Shown: positions 1 to 9,697, counted from the stretch's first letter. The stretch is DNA of 64,000 nt from Chloroflexota bacterium (GCA_002721875.1 PBLU01000026.1:100019-164018); one strand, 5' to 3'. Made by a program: numbers and translations. Notes: generated by a model not told the origin, from the sequence alone.

Positions 1-1
1 T

Positions 2-466
2 ACTAACTTTAGAGTTAATCCTCCAATTAGGCAAGAAGAGGATAGACTAGCTTTATTGGAGGGTATTAAGGATGGAACCATAGATATTATTGCAACAGAT
101 CATGCTCCTCACTCAGATGGAGACAAATTAAATACATTTGATTCAGCTCCAGCTGGAATAAATGGTGCTGAAACTGCATTGCCGACACTACTTACTATAG
201 TCAAGAAGGGAGAATTACATATCAGTGATGTTATAAGAACTATGAGTAATAATCCTGCAAAAATCTTAAATAAATTGCTTGATGTAAATATAGGAAAATT
301 AAAGAAAAATTATCAAGCTGATTTCACATTAATTGATAATGATAAAAAAAATAAAATAACAGAAGATTTTTTTATTTCAAAAAGTAAAAATTCTCCACTT
401 ATTGGAAATGAAATGATTGGTCAGGTAAAAATGACTATATTAGGAGGTAAAATAGTCCATGGTTAA
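2..466 (+). CDS. pyrC: Dihydroorotase, C-terminal part (gene enters from the left edge)
   Basis: Dihydroorotase closes carbamoyl-aspartate to dihydroorotate in pyrimidine synthesis. The open frame is already running at base 2, so the gene starts outside the window and the TTG at 56 is internal. The translated start reads TNFRVNPPIRQEEDRLAL, and the segment that follows contains ATDHAPHS, the metal and catalytic-aspartate signature of the amidohydrolase-type dihydroorotases. The end of the barrel and a short beta-sandwich tail follow. The stop overlaps the carA start by 8 bases, so the genes are probably translated together. Assignment to PyrC rather than allantoinase rests on the conserved NPP-R-EDR block and on the carAB context. 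Confidence 0.93.
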   Translation, partial: TNFRVNPPIRQEEDRLALLEGIKDGTIDIIATDHAPHSDGDKLNTFDSAPAGINGAETALPTLLTIVKKGELHISDVIRTMSNNPAKILNKLLDVNIGKLKKNYQADFTLIDNDKKNKITEDFFISKSKNSPLIGNEMIGQVKMTILGGKIVHG

Positions 467-1547
467 AAATATAAATTTAGTTCTACAAGACGGAACTTTT
501 TATTCTGGAATTTCTTTTGGATTTCAAAAGGATGTATATGGAGAAGTTGTATTTAATACTTCTATGACAGGATATCAAGAAATGCTAACGGATCCATCCT
601 ACAGGGGGCAAATATTAATACCTACTTACCCTTTGATCGGTAATTATGGAATAAGTTCTACTGATGTTGAATCTTCAAATATACAAGTTGAGGGATTTGT
701 TGTACGACAATTTTGTGAAGAACCATCTCATAATAATTCAATCATGAATCTTGATGAATATCTGAAGATAAATAAAATTCCTGGAATATTTGGTCTAGAT
801 ACTAGGTCAATAGTTAAAAAAATCAGAAATGCAGGTGTGATGATGGGATCAATTTCTTCTAGTAATAATATTGATGAAATTATAGCAAAAATAAATTCAA
901 TTGAATCCTACGATGATCAAAATTTTGTTTCAGAAGTATCAACTAAAAAAATAATATCCCTAGGAAATAATAACTCAAAATTTAACATAGCATTATTAGA
1001 CTTAGGAGTTAAGAATAATATTATTAGGTTGCTAGAATCTAGAAATTGTTCTGTAAAGATTTTTCCCTACACATCAACTTCAAAAGATATTTTATCTAGT
1101 AATCCTGATGGGATTGTTTTATCACCGGGACCAGGTGATCCTAATAATCTTGAAAATATTTTACCTGGAATTAAGGAATTAATTGACTCCCAAATACCCA
1201 TTCTAGGAATTTGTTTAGGGCATCAACTAATAGCTAAATCTTTGGGTGTAGAAACTTTCAAATTACCTTTTGGTCATAGGGGAGGGAATCAGCCTGTAAA
1301 AGATATCCAAAAAAATAGAGTTTATGTAACTGCTCAAAATCATGGATATGCTGTTTCTAATATAAAGAAACATAAAGATCTAGAAGTTACTCATATAAAT
1401 ATGAATGATGGGACAGTTTCAGGACTATCACATAAAAAATTGCCTGTGTTTTCAATTCAATACCATTCAGAAGCTTCTCCCGGGCCAAAAGATTCAGAAT
1501 ATATATTTGATGAATTTATTAAAAAAATAAATGATGAAAAGGAATAA
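459..1547 (+). CDS. carA: Carbamoyl-phosphate synthase small (glutaminase) subunit
   Basis: This subunit hydrolyses glutamine and channels ammonia to CarB for carbamoyl phosphate, feeding pyrimidine and arginine synthesis. The N-terminal CPSase small-chain domain covers about residues 1-150 (FNTSMTGYQEMLTDPSY is diagnostic). A class I glutamine amidotransferase domain follows, with the nucleophile Cys252 in GICLGHQ and the His-Glu pair in the QYHSEASPGP motif near residue 337. At 362 residues it has the usual length. The ATG at 459 lies inside the end of pyrC, and carB begins three bases after its stop, giving a pyrC-carA-carB unit. No odd features are visible. Confidence 0.97.
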   Translation: MVKNINLVLQDGTFYSGISFGFQKDVYGEVVFNTSMTGYQEMLTDPSYRGQILIPTYPLIGNYGISSTDVESSNIQVEGFVVRQFCEEPSHNNSIMNLDEYLKINKIPGIFGLDTRSIVKKIRNAGVMMGSISSSNNIDEIIAKINSIESYDDQNFVSEVSTKKIISLGNNNSKFNIALLDLGVKNNIIRLLESRNCSVKIFPYTSTSKDILSSNPDGIVLSPGPGDPNNLENILPGIKELIDSQIPILGICLGHQLIAKSLGVETFKLPFGHRGGNQPVKDIQKNRVYVTAQNHGYAVSNIKKHKDLEVTHINMNDGTVSGLSHKKLPVFSIQYHSEASPGPKDSEYIFDEFIKKINDEKE

Positions 1548-1550
1548 TTA

Positions 1551-4500
1551 ATGAACAAGACAGTTTTAGTTGTAGGGTCAGGCCCGATTATAATCGGACA
1601 AGCTGCTGAGTTTGATTATGCAGGAGCTCAAGCTTGTAAGTCACTTAGAGAAGAAGGCTATAGAGTTGTTCTTATAAATTCTAATCCAGCAACAATAATG
1701 ACAGATACTGAAATGGCAGATCGAATATATATAGAACCAATTACACCTGAAATTGTGGAAAAAATTATCAAGAAAGAAAAACCTTTTGGTATTTTGGGGA
1801 CTTTAGGAGGACAAACAGGATTAAACTTAACATCTGAGTTAAATAATCTAGGAATATTAGATAAATATAACGTTGAGATACTTGGTACTGATATTAATTC
1901 TATTGAAACAGCTGAAGATAGGGATAAATTCAGGTCTTTTTTGTTGGATATAAATCAACCAACTCCTCCTTCTATAGCTGTAAATAATTTAGAGGACGCT
2001 AAAAAAGCAGCAACCAAAATCGGCTTTCCAGTTGTAATAAGACCTGCTTATACTTTAGGCGGAACAGGTGGAGGAATTGCCAAAAATGAAGAAGAATTAT
2101 TAGATATTGCTAATCAAGGTATAAATTTATCAAGAGTTGGTCAGGTATTAGTAGAAAAATCTCTTGTAGGTTGGAAGGAAGTTGAATATGAAGTTATGAG
2201 AGATAACGCAGGAAATGTCATAACGATATGTAATATGGAAAATTTAGATCCTATGGGAGTTCATACTGGAGATTCAATTGTTGTTGCCCCATCTCAAACC
2301 TTAAATGATAAAGAATATCAGATGTTAAGAACTGCGAGTCTAGAAATAATTTCTAAATTAGAAATAAAAGGAGGTTGCAATGTTCAATTAGCATTAAAAC
2401 CTTCACAAATAGTGAAGGATCAATTAGGGAATGACTTTAATAATGATCCAGACTACTACATAATTGAAGTAAATCCTAGAGTATCAAGATCTTCTGCTTT
2501 AGCATCAAAAGCTACTGGATATCCAATAGCTCGAATTGCTTCAAAAATAGCTATTGGTAAGAATTTAGATGAGATAACTAATCCTGTTACGGGAAAAACA
2601 TTTTCTGTTTTTGAACCTTCTTTAGATTATTGTGTTGTAAAAATACCTAGATGGCCATTTGATAAATTTCCCGATGCAGATAGAACTTTAGGTACACAAA
2701 TGAAAGCCACAGGGGAAGTTATGGGGATCGAAAGAACTTTTGAAGCAGCTCTTCTAAAGTCTATTAGATCATTAGAAAATAATAAACCAGATTTGCTATC
2801 ATCTCCTGATAATGAAAATACTAATTTACCAATGGATGATAGATTATGGGATATCGCAAAGAGAATTAGAAACGGTTCAAATGCTTTGCTTGAAACCCAA
2901 AGAACATTTATAGATTACTGGTTTACAAATGCTATAGAAAAAATAATTGAGACTGAAAAGTTATTAATTGATAGCGATTTATCAAGTGAAATAATTCTTG
3001 ATGCTAAAACTAAAGGATTTTCAGATAGCTATATTGCAAAACTAAAGAAATGCAGTGAATCTGATATAAGAAAATTTAGAAAAGAAAATAGAATTATTCC
3101 AACTTATAAAATGGTTGATACTTGTGCTGCAGAATTTGAAGCTATCACTACTTATTTTTATAGTACTTATGAATTTGAAAATGAGGCAATTGCATTAGAG
3201 GGTGATAAAGCTATTGTTTTGGGCTCTGGTCCAATTAGAATTGGTCAAGGTATTGAATTTGATTATTGTTCTGTTCATGCATCTAGGAGTTTACTTGAAG
3301 ATAATATTAAGTCCATACTGATAAACTCAAATCCAGAGACAGTGTCGACAGATTTTGATACTTCTTCAAGATTATATTTTGAACCACTAGATTCTGAAAG
3401 TGTTTTAGATATTATTGAAAATGAGTTTGATGGAAAGTCAAATACAAAATCTATGGTTCAATTTGGTGGTCAAACAGCTATTAATATGTCTCAAGTTTTA
3501 GGTCAATATAATATGCCAATTTTAGGATCTTCAGCAGAAGTTATAAATGATGCATCAGAAAGAGGAAGATTTGAGAATATAGCCAAGAAAGCGGATGTAT
3601 TACAACCATCAGGGGCTGCAACTCGAAATTTAGATGATGCACTAAAAATCGCATCAAAAGTTTCATATCCAGTTATGGTCAGGCCATCATATGTTTTAGG
3701 TGGAAGAGCAATGGAAATAGTTCATTCAGATAATGAATTAAAGAGATATTTTACTCGCGCCCAAAATTATGTTCCTGGTCAGACTATTTTAGTAGATCAA
3801 TATATTTCTGGTATTGAAATAGAGATTGATGCTGTTTGTGATGGAGATAATGTACTTATACCTGGAATTATGCAGCATGTTGAGAGAGCAGGTGTGCATT
3901 CTGGAGATAGTACAGCAGTTTATCCTGCCTATGATCTGTCAGAAAATGAAAAAAGCGAAATAGTTGAAGCAACAAAAAAACTAGGAATATCATTGGGAAT
4001 CAAAGGTCTAATGAATATTCAGTTTATAGTCAAAAGATCAAAAAAATCTTTCTTTGATAATAATTCACAAAATAATAATGATGAGAAATCAAAGCTATAT
4101 GTTATTGAGGTAAATCCTCGATCTAGTAGAACTATACCATTTATTTCAAAAATAACTGGTATACCAATGATAAAACTTGCTGTAAAAGTAATGTATGGTA
4201 AAAAACTATTAGATCTTGGTTATGGTATAGATTTGGTACCAGAAAAAAAATTATTTGCGGTAAAATCACCAGTCTTTTCTATGTCAAAATTATCAGGAGT
4301 AGATACATATTTGGGCCCTGAAATGAAATCAACTGGTGAAGTTATGGGAATAGATGATAATTTACCAGACGCTATGAAAAAAGCAATGATTGCTTCGGGA
4401 TTGGAGGTAAATGAAAAGACAAGTTTTTTACTGTCTATTGCTGATAGAGATAAAGAAGATTCATTAGATTTTATCAAGAAATTAAAAGCTAATGGCAATG

Positions 4501-4805
4501 TTATTTATGCAACTGAAGGAACTTATAATTTTCTAAAATCTAAAGGTTTTGACTCCATTAAGATTAACAAAATCCTTTCTGAATCACCAACTGTAATTGA
4601 TATTATTAACGAAGGAAAAGTAGGAGCGGTTCTCAATACAGTTACTGGAAATAGAAATTCAATTCAAGATGGATACCACATAAGAAGAAAAGCTACAGAA
4701 TTTTCAATTCCTTGCTATACTTCTATTGACACAGCTTATGCGACTATTATGAATAGTTCTTCAAAAAGTCTGAAGGTTAGCACCTTTGATGATTACTTAG
4801 ATTGA
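1551..4805 (+). CDS. carB: Carbamoyl-phosphate synthase large subunit
   Basis: CarB makes carbamoyl phosphate from bicarbonate, ATP and ammonia delivered by CarA. The 1084 residues show the complete duplicated architecture: a first ATP-grasp synthetase half (about 1-400, beginning VLVVGSGPIIIGQAAEFDYA), an oligomerisation region, a second ATP-grasp half (about 550-930, beginning IVLGSGPIRIGQGIEFDY), and a C-terminal MGS-like allosteric domain (about 940-1084). Both halves keep the GGQT loop and the EVNPR metal/ATP motif. A short asparagine-rich insert (NNSQNNNDEKS) precedes the second EVNPR. The ATG lies three bases after carA. The gene meets a minus-strand methyltransferase with a one-base gap and no visible terminator hairpin. 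Confidence 0.98.
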   Translation: MNKTVLVVGSGPIIIGQAAEFDYAGAQACKSLREEGYRVVLINSNPATIMTDTEMADRIYIEPITPEIVEKIIKKEKPFGILGTLGGQTGLNLTSELNNLGILDKYNVEILGTDINSIETAEDRDKFRSFLLDINQPTPPSIAVNNLEDAKKAATKIGFPVVIRPAYTLGGTGGGIAKNEEELLDIANQGINLSRVGQVLVEKSLVGWKEVEYEVMRDNAGNVITICNMENLDPMGVHTGDSIVVAPSQTLNDKEYQMLRTASLEIISKLEIKGGCNVQLALKPSQIVKDQLGNDFNNDPDYYIIEVNPRVSRSSALASKATGYPIARIASKIAIGKNLDEITNPVTGKTFSVFEPSLDYCVVKIPRWPFDKFPDADRTLGTQMKATGEVMGIERTFEAALLKSIRSLENNKPDLLSSPDNENTNLPMDDRLWDIAKRIRNGSNALLETQRTFIDYWFTNAIEKIIETEKLLIDSDLSSEIILDAKTKGFSDSYIAKLKKCSESDIRKFRKENRIIPTYKMVDTCAAEFEAITTYFYSTYEFENEAIALEGDKAIVLGSGPIRIGQGIEFDYCSVHASRSLLEDNIKSILINSNPETVSTDFDTSSRLYFEPLDSESVLDIIENEFDGKSNTKSMVQFGGQTAINMSQVLGQYNMPILGSSAEVINDASERGRFENIAKKADVLQPSGAATRNLDDALKIASKVSYPVMVRPSYVLGGRAMEIVHSDNELKRYFTRAQNYVPGQTILVDQYISGIEIEIDAVCDGDNVLIPGIMQHVERAGVHSGDSTAVYPAYDLSENEKSEIVEATKKLGISLGIKGLMNIQFIVKRSKKSFFDNNSQNNNDEKSKLYVIEVNPRSSRTIPFISKITGIPMIKLAVKVMYGKKLLDLGYGIDLVPEKKLFAVKSPVFSMSKLSGVDTYLGPEMKSTGEVMGIDDNLPDAMKKAMIASGLEVNEKTSFLLSIADRDKEDSLDFIKKLKANGNVIYATEGTYNFLKSKGFDSIKINKILSESPTVIDIINEGKVGAVLNTVTGNRNSIQDGYHIRRKATEFSIPCYTSIDTAYATIMNSSSKSLKVSTFDDYLD

Positions 4806-4806
4806 T

Positions 4807-5631
4807 TTATGCTTTTATAGCCCTGACAGACAACCAGTTTCTTGGCACTGTTGTGAGAGACATCTCACTAAATACTTCCTTAAGGGCTTTTTGCAAAGTT
4901 TTCTTACCGATATCTAAGGGTACCCCAGGTAGAACTCCTTCAATCCAATCTCTAAACTCACTTATGTAATGAAAACCATCTATTGGAACTTCATATGATT
5001 TAGCTTTTATATGTTCGATTTTATAACCCGTTTTTTCTAGTAGAGAAACATAATCTTCAGGTCTTAATTGTTGCCTTGAAGATACCTTTTCAGATTTCTT
5101 AGGTCTCATTCTGTGGTCTTTACTCAAGAGTCTAAGTGACCTAAACATCCATTTTCTATAAAATTCATGAGACTCCTCAGGGTGCGAACCATCATAAAAA
5201 GAAGTATTAAATGCAAGTACACCTCTACTATTTAGTTTTCCACCAATGTCTTCAAGTAGTTTTAATTTATTTGGTACGTAATGAATGGAATTACAATAGA
5301 TCATTGCATCAGCTTTATCCCTAACAGCATCTGTAAGATTTTGAACTTCAGAATGAATAAATCTTACAATAGGACTATTCTCTAATTCAGATGCAGCAGT
5401 TTTGAGCGCACTTTTTGAGCTATCAACTGCATATATTACAGAGTCTTTAGCTGATTTTATTTTTTCTAAAATAAGTTTTGTAATATTGCCTGTCCCACAA
5501 CCTAAATCAACTATTGATTTTTTATCATAAATATTGGCCAGTTCAATGAATTCAGAGTTAATTGAACTATAGAAGGGTAAATTTGCAAACGCATTAAATG
5601 CATATTGTTCACTTTGAGTTTGATTTGCCAT
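4807..5631 (-). CDS. Class I SAM-dependent methyltransferase
   Basis: This is a predicted small-molecule methyltransferase with a Rossmann-like SAM fold. Motif I is VDLGCGTGNITK near residue 40, followed by an acidic residue closing strand beta-2 (YAVDSSKSAL) and a motif II region (ADAMIYCNSIHYV). The second half, with LRPEDYVSLLEKTGYKI, resembles the substrate-lid region of BioC/UbiE-type enzymes. The substrate cannot be read from sequence. It stands alone, convergent with carB and divergent from modA, and the shared upstream interval of about 100 bases is very AT-rich. A bioC-type role is possible but no biotin synthesis genes lie nearby (birA is 30 kb away). Confidence 0.8.
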   Translation of the reverse strand: MANQTQSEQYAFNAFANLPFYSSINSEFIELANIYDKKSIVDLGCGTGNITKLILEKIKSAKDSVIYAVDSSKSALKTAASELENSPIVRFIHSEVQNLTDAVRDKADAMIYCNSIHYVPNKLKLLEDIGGKLNSRGVLAFNTSFYDGSHPEESHEFYRKWMFRSLRLLSKDHRMRPKKSEKVSSRQQLRPEDYVSLLEKTGYKIEHIKAKSYEVPIDGFHYISEFRDWIEGVLPGVPLDIGKKTLQKALKEVFSEMSLTTVPRNWLSVRAIKA

Positions 5632-5729
5632 TTTATAAATTAGTTATGTTTTATTAAAATATATTATAATTTCATATATTAATGTATCCCAAGTAGACCA
5701 AATTAATCAATATTTCAAACAAACTATAG

Positions 5730-6470
5730 ATGAAAATAAATCAACTGATAAAAATTCCATTAGTAATATTACTGACTTTATTTTTTATAATTTCATGTGA
5801 TGAAGATAGTAAAATAATTATGGCTGCTGCATCTTTAGAAAAAATATTAAACGATCACAAAGATGAATTTATTAATAGTGAACAAATTTATTTAAATTAT
5901 GGAGGATCATTGAGTCTAGCAAGAAGAATTGAAACTAACCAAAATAAAATAGGAGCAGTTATCTTTTCATCTAATGAATCATTTCAACTCATAAAAGATA
6001 TGAATATTATTAAAGAAGATTCAATTTCTACATTAGCATATAATTCACTAGTTATTGTTTCTTCTGAAAAAAAATTTAATTCATTAGAAGATGTAAAAAG
6101 TTCTAGAAATAAATTATTAATTGCTGATCCAAAAGTTGCTCCCGCTGGCATTTACTCAAAGCAAGCTGTAGAAAAATTATTTGAATATGATTATATAAAA
6201 GAAAATATATTGACTTCTGGTGATGTTAGTTCTGTTTCTAATCTTATTAGGACTAACAAAAATATGTTTGGAATTGTTTACAAGACTGAAGCGGTAAAGA
6301 ATAATCTTAATATTGTATATAACATACCAAATAATTTTCACGATAAAATAGAATATAAAGTAGGTATTCTTAAATCGAATAAAAGCAAATACGTTGAAGA
6401 GTTTATTTTGACTTTGCAATCCAAAAAAAATCAAAATAACTTGAGAGAATTAGGATTTATAGTTAACTAA
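5730..6470 (+). CDS. modA: Molybdate ABC transporter substrate-binding lipoprotein
   Basis: This is the extracytoplasmic binding protein of a molybdate (possibly tungstate) importer. Residues 1-22 form a lysine-containing N-region and hydrophobic core, ending in a lipobox FIISC with lipidated Cys23, so it is probably anchored to the outer face of the membrane. The mature part begins with AAASLEKIL, the ModA hallmark (AAASL), and has SLARRIE and a later APAGIYSKQA block as in type II oxyanion-binding proteins. At 246 residues the length is normal. The permease gene follows with no gap, and the modA-modB-modC order is the standard one. Molybdate specificity is inferred from the family and from the presence of moaB in this window. 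Confidence 0.92.
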   Translation: MKINQLIKIPLVILLTLFFIISCDEDSKIIMAAASLEKILNDHKDEFINSEQIYLNYGGSLSLARRIETNQNKIGAVIFSSNESFQLIKDMNIIKEDSISTLAYNSLVIVSSEKKFNSLEDVKSSRNKLLIADPKVAPAGIYSKQAVEKLFEYDYIKENILTSGDVSSVSNLIRTNKNMFGIVYKTEAVKNNLNIVYNIPNNFHDKIEYKVGILKSNKSKYVEEFILTLQSKKNQNNLRELGFIVN

Positions 6471-7103
6471 ATGGATATTATAGGAATAATTTTTACTACT
6501 CTCAAAATCACAATTTTATCTACACTAATCAGTTTTCTTTCATCTGTAATCCTATCTTTATTAGTGCTGAGGTATAGAAAAATTATTCTAATAGTTGATG
6601 TAATAACAACTTTACCACTTGCATTGCCCCCTGTAATAACTGGGTACTTCATAATATATATAAGTAACGGTTATCTTGCCTTTAATTGGCTAGGAGGTAG
6701 CTTAGCTTGTGCAATAATTTCACTTCCACTAGTATATAGAACAATTTTTGTTTCTATTTCTTCAATAAATGCAAATATAGTAAATACATCAAGAATTCTT
6801 GGTGCGAGTAGGATACAAACATTCTTTTTGATAGTATTACCAACACTCAAAATTGGTATCTTTACTTCAATATTTTTAGGCTTTATAAGATCAATTTCAG
6901 AGTTTGGAGCAACTATGATCGTTTCTGGAAATATTTCAGGTGAAACACAAACACTTTCAACTGGAATTTACACTGCAATACTTAATGGTGATGATAATAG
7001 TCTATTTATTTTGACCTTATCTTCTATATTCTTGGCTTTATTTTCAATAATAATATTTAATATAATCAGAAGAAATCAAAAGGCTTTAAATTTTTATGAA
7101 TAA
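6471..7103 (+). CDS. modB: Molybdate ABC transporter permease
   Basis: This is the membrane channel subunit of the molybdate importer. About five hydrophobic helices are visible. The cytoplasmic loop that docks on the ATPase is intact (the EAA-type block is NTSRILGASRIQTFFLIVLP), and the family signature LPLALPPVITGYFI lies near residue 48. At 210 residues it is slightly shorter than typical ModB (about 220-230). Its ATG directly abuts the modA stop, and its end overlaps modC by 8 bases, so translation is likely coupled along the operon. Confidence 0.93.
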   Translation: MDIIGIIFTTLKITILSTLISFLSSVILSLLVLRYRKIILIVDVITTLPLALPPVITGYFIIYISNGYLAFNWLGGSLACAIISLPLVYRTIFVSISSINANIVNTSRILGASRIQTFFLIVLPTLKIGIFTSIFLGFIRSISEFGATMIVSGNISGETQTLSTGIYTAILNGDDNSLFILTLSSIFLALFSIIIFNIIRRNQKALNFYE

Positions 7104-8058
7104 AATAGACTTTAAACTAAAAATAAATTTACCTAATTTTACACTTAGATCTGAATCTAATTTTTCTCAAGGCTTAAACTATATTTGGGGAAGATCCGGT
7201 CAGGGAAAATCTACTTTATTAAATTCAATATCAGGATTTATAAAAAACTGTGAGGGATTTATAAATGTTAATGATGAAATAATTTTTTCTTCTGAAAATA
7301 AAAAGTCTCTTCCTCCAGAAAAGCGGAAAATTTCATATGTTCAACAAAATGATCTACTTTTTAGTAACTTAAATGTCTATGAAAATCTTCAATTTGGATA
7401 TCAATTTCTTAATGAAAAAGATAAAAAAATAACCCCAAATGAGTGTGCTAGTTATTTTAACATAGAAGAATTATTAAATTTGTACCCTAATGAATTATCA
7501 GGAGGACAAAAGCAGAGAGTATCATTAGCAAGAGCTTTTTCTCGAAATGCCGGAGTTGTTTTGCTAGATGAACCAATTAATTCTCTTGATGCTTTTTCAA
7601 GAAAAGATATTCTAGGAAAAATAGAAAAGATAACCAATGAACTAAATTTATGTTTATTATTTGTAACACACTACATAGAAGATATTTTCGAAATATCTAA
7701 CGATATTTTGCTAGTGGAAAATGGAACTGCTAATAAAAAAATTAATAAAAAAGATATTTTTAATCATTGGGAAGAAGAAGATGTACTCAATCAAATAGTC
7801 GATAACACAGAATTTGAAGGGAAATTTTTTAATTCAAACTCGGTCATGATTTCAAAAAAGAAATTTGATCATACCAATCACGGATTTTATTTTTCTGGAA
7901 TAATTGATCAAATTATAAACAATAAAAATAATTCACTACTAAATATAGATTGTAAAAAAAATTACTTTATTTCAATTGATAACAAAATACTTAATAGTTT
8001 AGACTTATCTAAAGGTTCTCAAGTAGAATGCTTTGTTTATAAAAACTTAATCATATGA
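7096..8058 (+). CDS. modC: Molybdate ABC transporter ATP-binding protein
   Basis: This is the nucleotide-binding subunit that powers ModAB. Walker A is GRSGQGKST (residues 32-40), the ABC signature LSGGQKQR lies near residue 134, Walker B is VVLLDEP, and the switch histidine is in FVTHYIEDI. The region after about residue 230 is longer than a bare ABC domain and ends in a beta-rich segment (FSGIIDQI...LSKGSQVECFVYK) consistent with a molybdate-binding TOBE/MOP domain, so it probably senses substrate. It overlaps modB by 8 bases and pyrF by 4 bases (ATGA). Confidence 0.93.
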   Translation: MNKIDFKLKINLPNFTLRSESNFSQGLNYIWGRSGQGKSTLLNSISGFIKNCEGFINVNDEIIFSSENKKSLPPEKRKISYVQQNDLLFSNLNVYENLQFGYQFLNEKDKKITPNECASYFNIEELLNLYPNELSGGQKQRVSLARAFSRNAGVVLLDEPINSLDAFSRKDILGKIEKITNELNLCLLFVTHYIEDIFEISNDILLVENGTANKKINKKDIFNHWEEEDVLNQIVDNTEFEGKFFNSNSVMISKKKFDHTNHGFYFSGIIDQIINNKNNSLLNIDCKKNYFISIDNKILNSLDLSKGSQVECFVYKNLII

Positions 8059-8867
8059 AATCTTTTAATGAAAATCTTCTAGATAATATAAAAAATAAAA
8101 AATCTTTTCTAATAGTTGGATTAGATCCTAATTTAGCTAAAATGCCCACTAATAACATATATGATTTTAATCGAGAAATTATTGATAATACTTATGATTT
8201 AGTTGTTGGTTATAAACCTCAAATGGCTTTTTATGAATCTTATGGTTTTGATGGACTCAAGGCGCTAGAAAAGACCATAGACTATATAAAGAACTTACCT
8301 GAAAAAAAAATTATAATTGGTGATTGCAAAAGATCTGATATTGATTCAACCAGTGAAGCTTATTCTAAAGCAATGTTTGAATTTTGGGATTTTGATTCTG
8401 TAACTATTGTTCCTTACTTCGGAAGAGATGGAATATTACCTTTCATTAATAGATCAGATAAAGGTGTATTCATTGTATGCAGATCATCAAATAAATCAGC
8501 TGGTGAATTTCAAGACTTATTTTCTGAAAAAGAACAACTAACTTTATACGAAAAAGTTGCCTTAATATCTTCTGAGCTAAATATAAAAAATAATGTAGGT
8601 CTAGTAATGGGAGCAACTTATCCTAAAGAACTAGAAATTATAAGAAATTTAGTTCCTAGTCTACCATTTCTGATACCAGGTATAGGTCATCAAAAGGGAG
8701 ATTTAGCTGAAGTACTTAATAAGTCAATATTGGATAAACCCATAATATTATTAAATTCCTCTAGAGGAATAATTTATGCTTCATCTAAAATTGGAGATTA
8801 CGGACAAAAGGCAAGGGCTAAAGTTTTGGAAATAAATAATGAAATTTCTAAAATATATTCTTTTTAA
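8055..8867 (+). CDS. pyrF: Orotidine 5'-phosphate decarboxylase (type 2)
   Basis: The enzyme decarboxylates OMP to UMP, the last de novo pyrimidine step. The sequence follows the long type 2 PyrF family: LIVGLDPN near the start, GYKPQMAFYESYG, and the catalytic Asp-Lys-Asp cluster in GDCKRSDIDSTSEAY near residue 90. The phosphate-gripping IPGIGHQKGD lies late in the protein. At 270 residues it fits type 2. It begins inside the modC stop (ATGA overlap), so a pyrimidine gene is the fourth cistron of a molybdate uptake operon while carAB and pyrC are together 3 kb upstream. No functional link to molybdate is evident. Confidence 0.94.
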   Translation: MKSFNENLLDNIKNKKSFLIVGLDPNLAKMPTNNIYDFNREIIDNTYDLVVGYKPQMAFYESYGFDGLKALEKTIDYIKNLPEKKIIIGDCKRSDIDSTSEAYSKAMFEFWDFDSVTIVPYFGRDGILPFINRSDKGVFIVCRSSNKSAGEFQDLFSEKEQLTLYEKVALISSELNIKNNVGLVMGATYPKELEIIRNLVPSLPFLIPGIGHQKGDLAEVLNKSILDKPIILLNSSRGIIYASSKIGDYGQKARAKVLEINNEISKIYSF

Positions 8868-8902
8868 GAGTCATAAAATTTATTGACCTAAATTCTAAAT
8901 TA

Positions 8903-8908
8903 TATATT
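8903..8908 (+). promoter_or_regulatory. Putative -10 element for the nuclease-family gene and atp operon
   Basis: TATATT stands exactly 8 bases before the ATG at 8917, with no Shine-Dalgarno-like purine run between. TTGACC at 8883-8888 could be a -35 but gives only a 14-base spacer. The distance would place the transcript start at or beside the ATG (leaderless). The same spacing is seen at 30511-30516 and 44089-44094. Confidence 0.35.
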
Positions 8909-8916
8909 CTATTATT

Positions 8917-9468
8917 ATGGATGAAATGATAATAGACAGCTTAAAAATAAATACAATGGGGCAGAGAGTATTAATATTAAAGCAAAAAAAAGGCTCTTTG
9001 TTTTTAGCTATTTGGATAGCTGCAGCTGAGGCAGATGCTATAGCAATAAGAATGCAGAAGGTAGAAATACCCAGACCCTTAACTCATGATTTGCTATGCA
9101 ATGCAATTGAAAAATCAGGTGGAAAAATAAAATCAGTTCAAATAGAAAAAGTTCAGAATGGCACCTTCTATGGTTCAATATCAATCATTCAACAAAATTC
9201 TCAAAATAATGAATTGATTTTAGATTCTAGACCATCTGATGCTATGGTTATTGCTCTTAAATTAAATATCCCAATTCTCTGTGAGAAATCTGTTTTGGAA
9301 AAAGCTGGGTTTAAAAAATCTAAACTTGATATTGATAATCCTATTGAATCGGATGCAAGCTCCGAAGATAATGTTGAAAAAGATAACTATTCACCCTTAG
9401 GTGAAAAAGAACGAAAGAGTCTTTCAGTATTTGAATCTTTTATTGATACCTTGGACATAGATGAGTAA
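8917..9468 (+). CDS. Bifunctional nuclease family protein (DUF151/BFN)
   Basis: It belongs to the DUF151 (bifunctional nuclease) family, described in plants as having DNase and RNase activity but of uncertain role in bacteria. The domain covers about residues 1-135, with the typical ILKQKKGSLFLAIWIAAAEADAIA and the closing block LDSRPSDAMVIALKLNIPI. After it comes an acidic, serine-rich tail of about 45 residues (SDASSEDNVEKDNYS) not needed by the fold. The first gene of the ATP synthase cluster overlaps its end by 8 bases, so it is likely the lead cistron of the atp operon. Start: ATG at 8917, close behind a -10-like hexamer. Confidence 0.88.
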   Translation: MDEMIIDSLKINTMGQRVLILKQKKGSLFLAIWIAAAEADAIAIRMQKVEIPRPLTHDLLCNAIEKSGGKIKSVQIEKVQNGTFYGSISIIQQNSQNNELILDSRPSDAMVIALKLNIPILCEKSVLEKAGFKKSKLDIDNPIESDASSEDNVEKDNYSPLGEKERKSLSVFESFIDTLDIDE

Positions 9469-9697
9469 AAAAATAAAACCTCATGAATCTTCAACAAAAT
9501 TAATTTTTTCCACAATTTTTCTTGTCGGTAAATATTTAGGATTAGGCTGGATAATTATTACTCCTACTATAATCTTCACTTTTGGAGGTAATTTTTTGGA
9601 TAATATGTTAAATCTTGGCTATTTAATGACCTTAATGGGTTTGATGATTGGGTTAATTATAGGTATTATTGGAACGGTTAGAATTTTAAAAAGTTAA
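9461..9697 (+). CDS. AtpI/AtpZ-like small membrane protein of the ATP synthase operon
   Basis: This is a 78-residue protein with two hydrophobic helices (about residues 21-43 and 53-75) joined by a short loop (NFLDNMLNLG) and a basic N-terminus. Proteins of this kind, called ATP synthase protein I or AtpZ, lie just before atpB and are implicated in c-ring assembly or Mg/Ca transport. Identification here rests on position, size and topology more than on motif identity. It overlaps the DUF151 gene by 8 bases, and atpB starts 12 bases further on. Confidence 0.75.
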   Translation: MSKKIKPHESSTKLIFSTIFLVGKYLGLGWIIITPTIIFTFGGNFLDNMLNLGYLMTLMGLMIGLIIGIIGTVRILKS

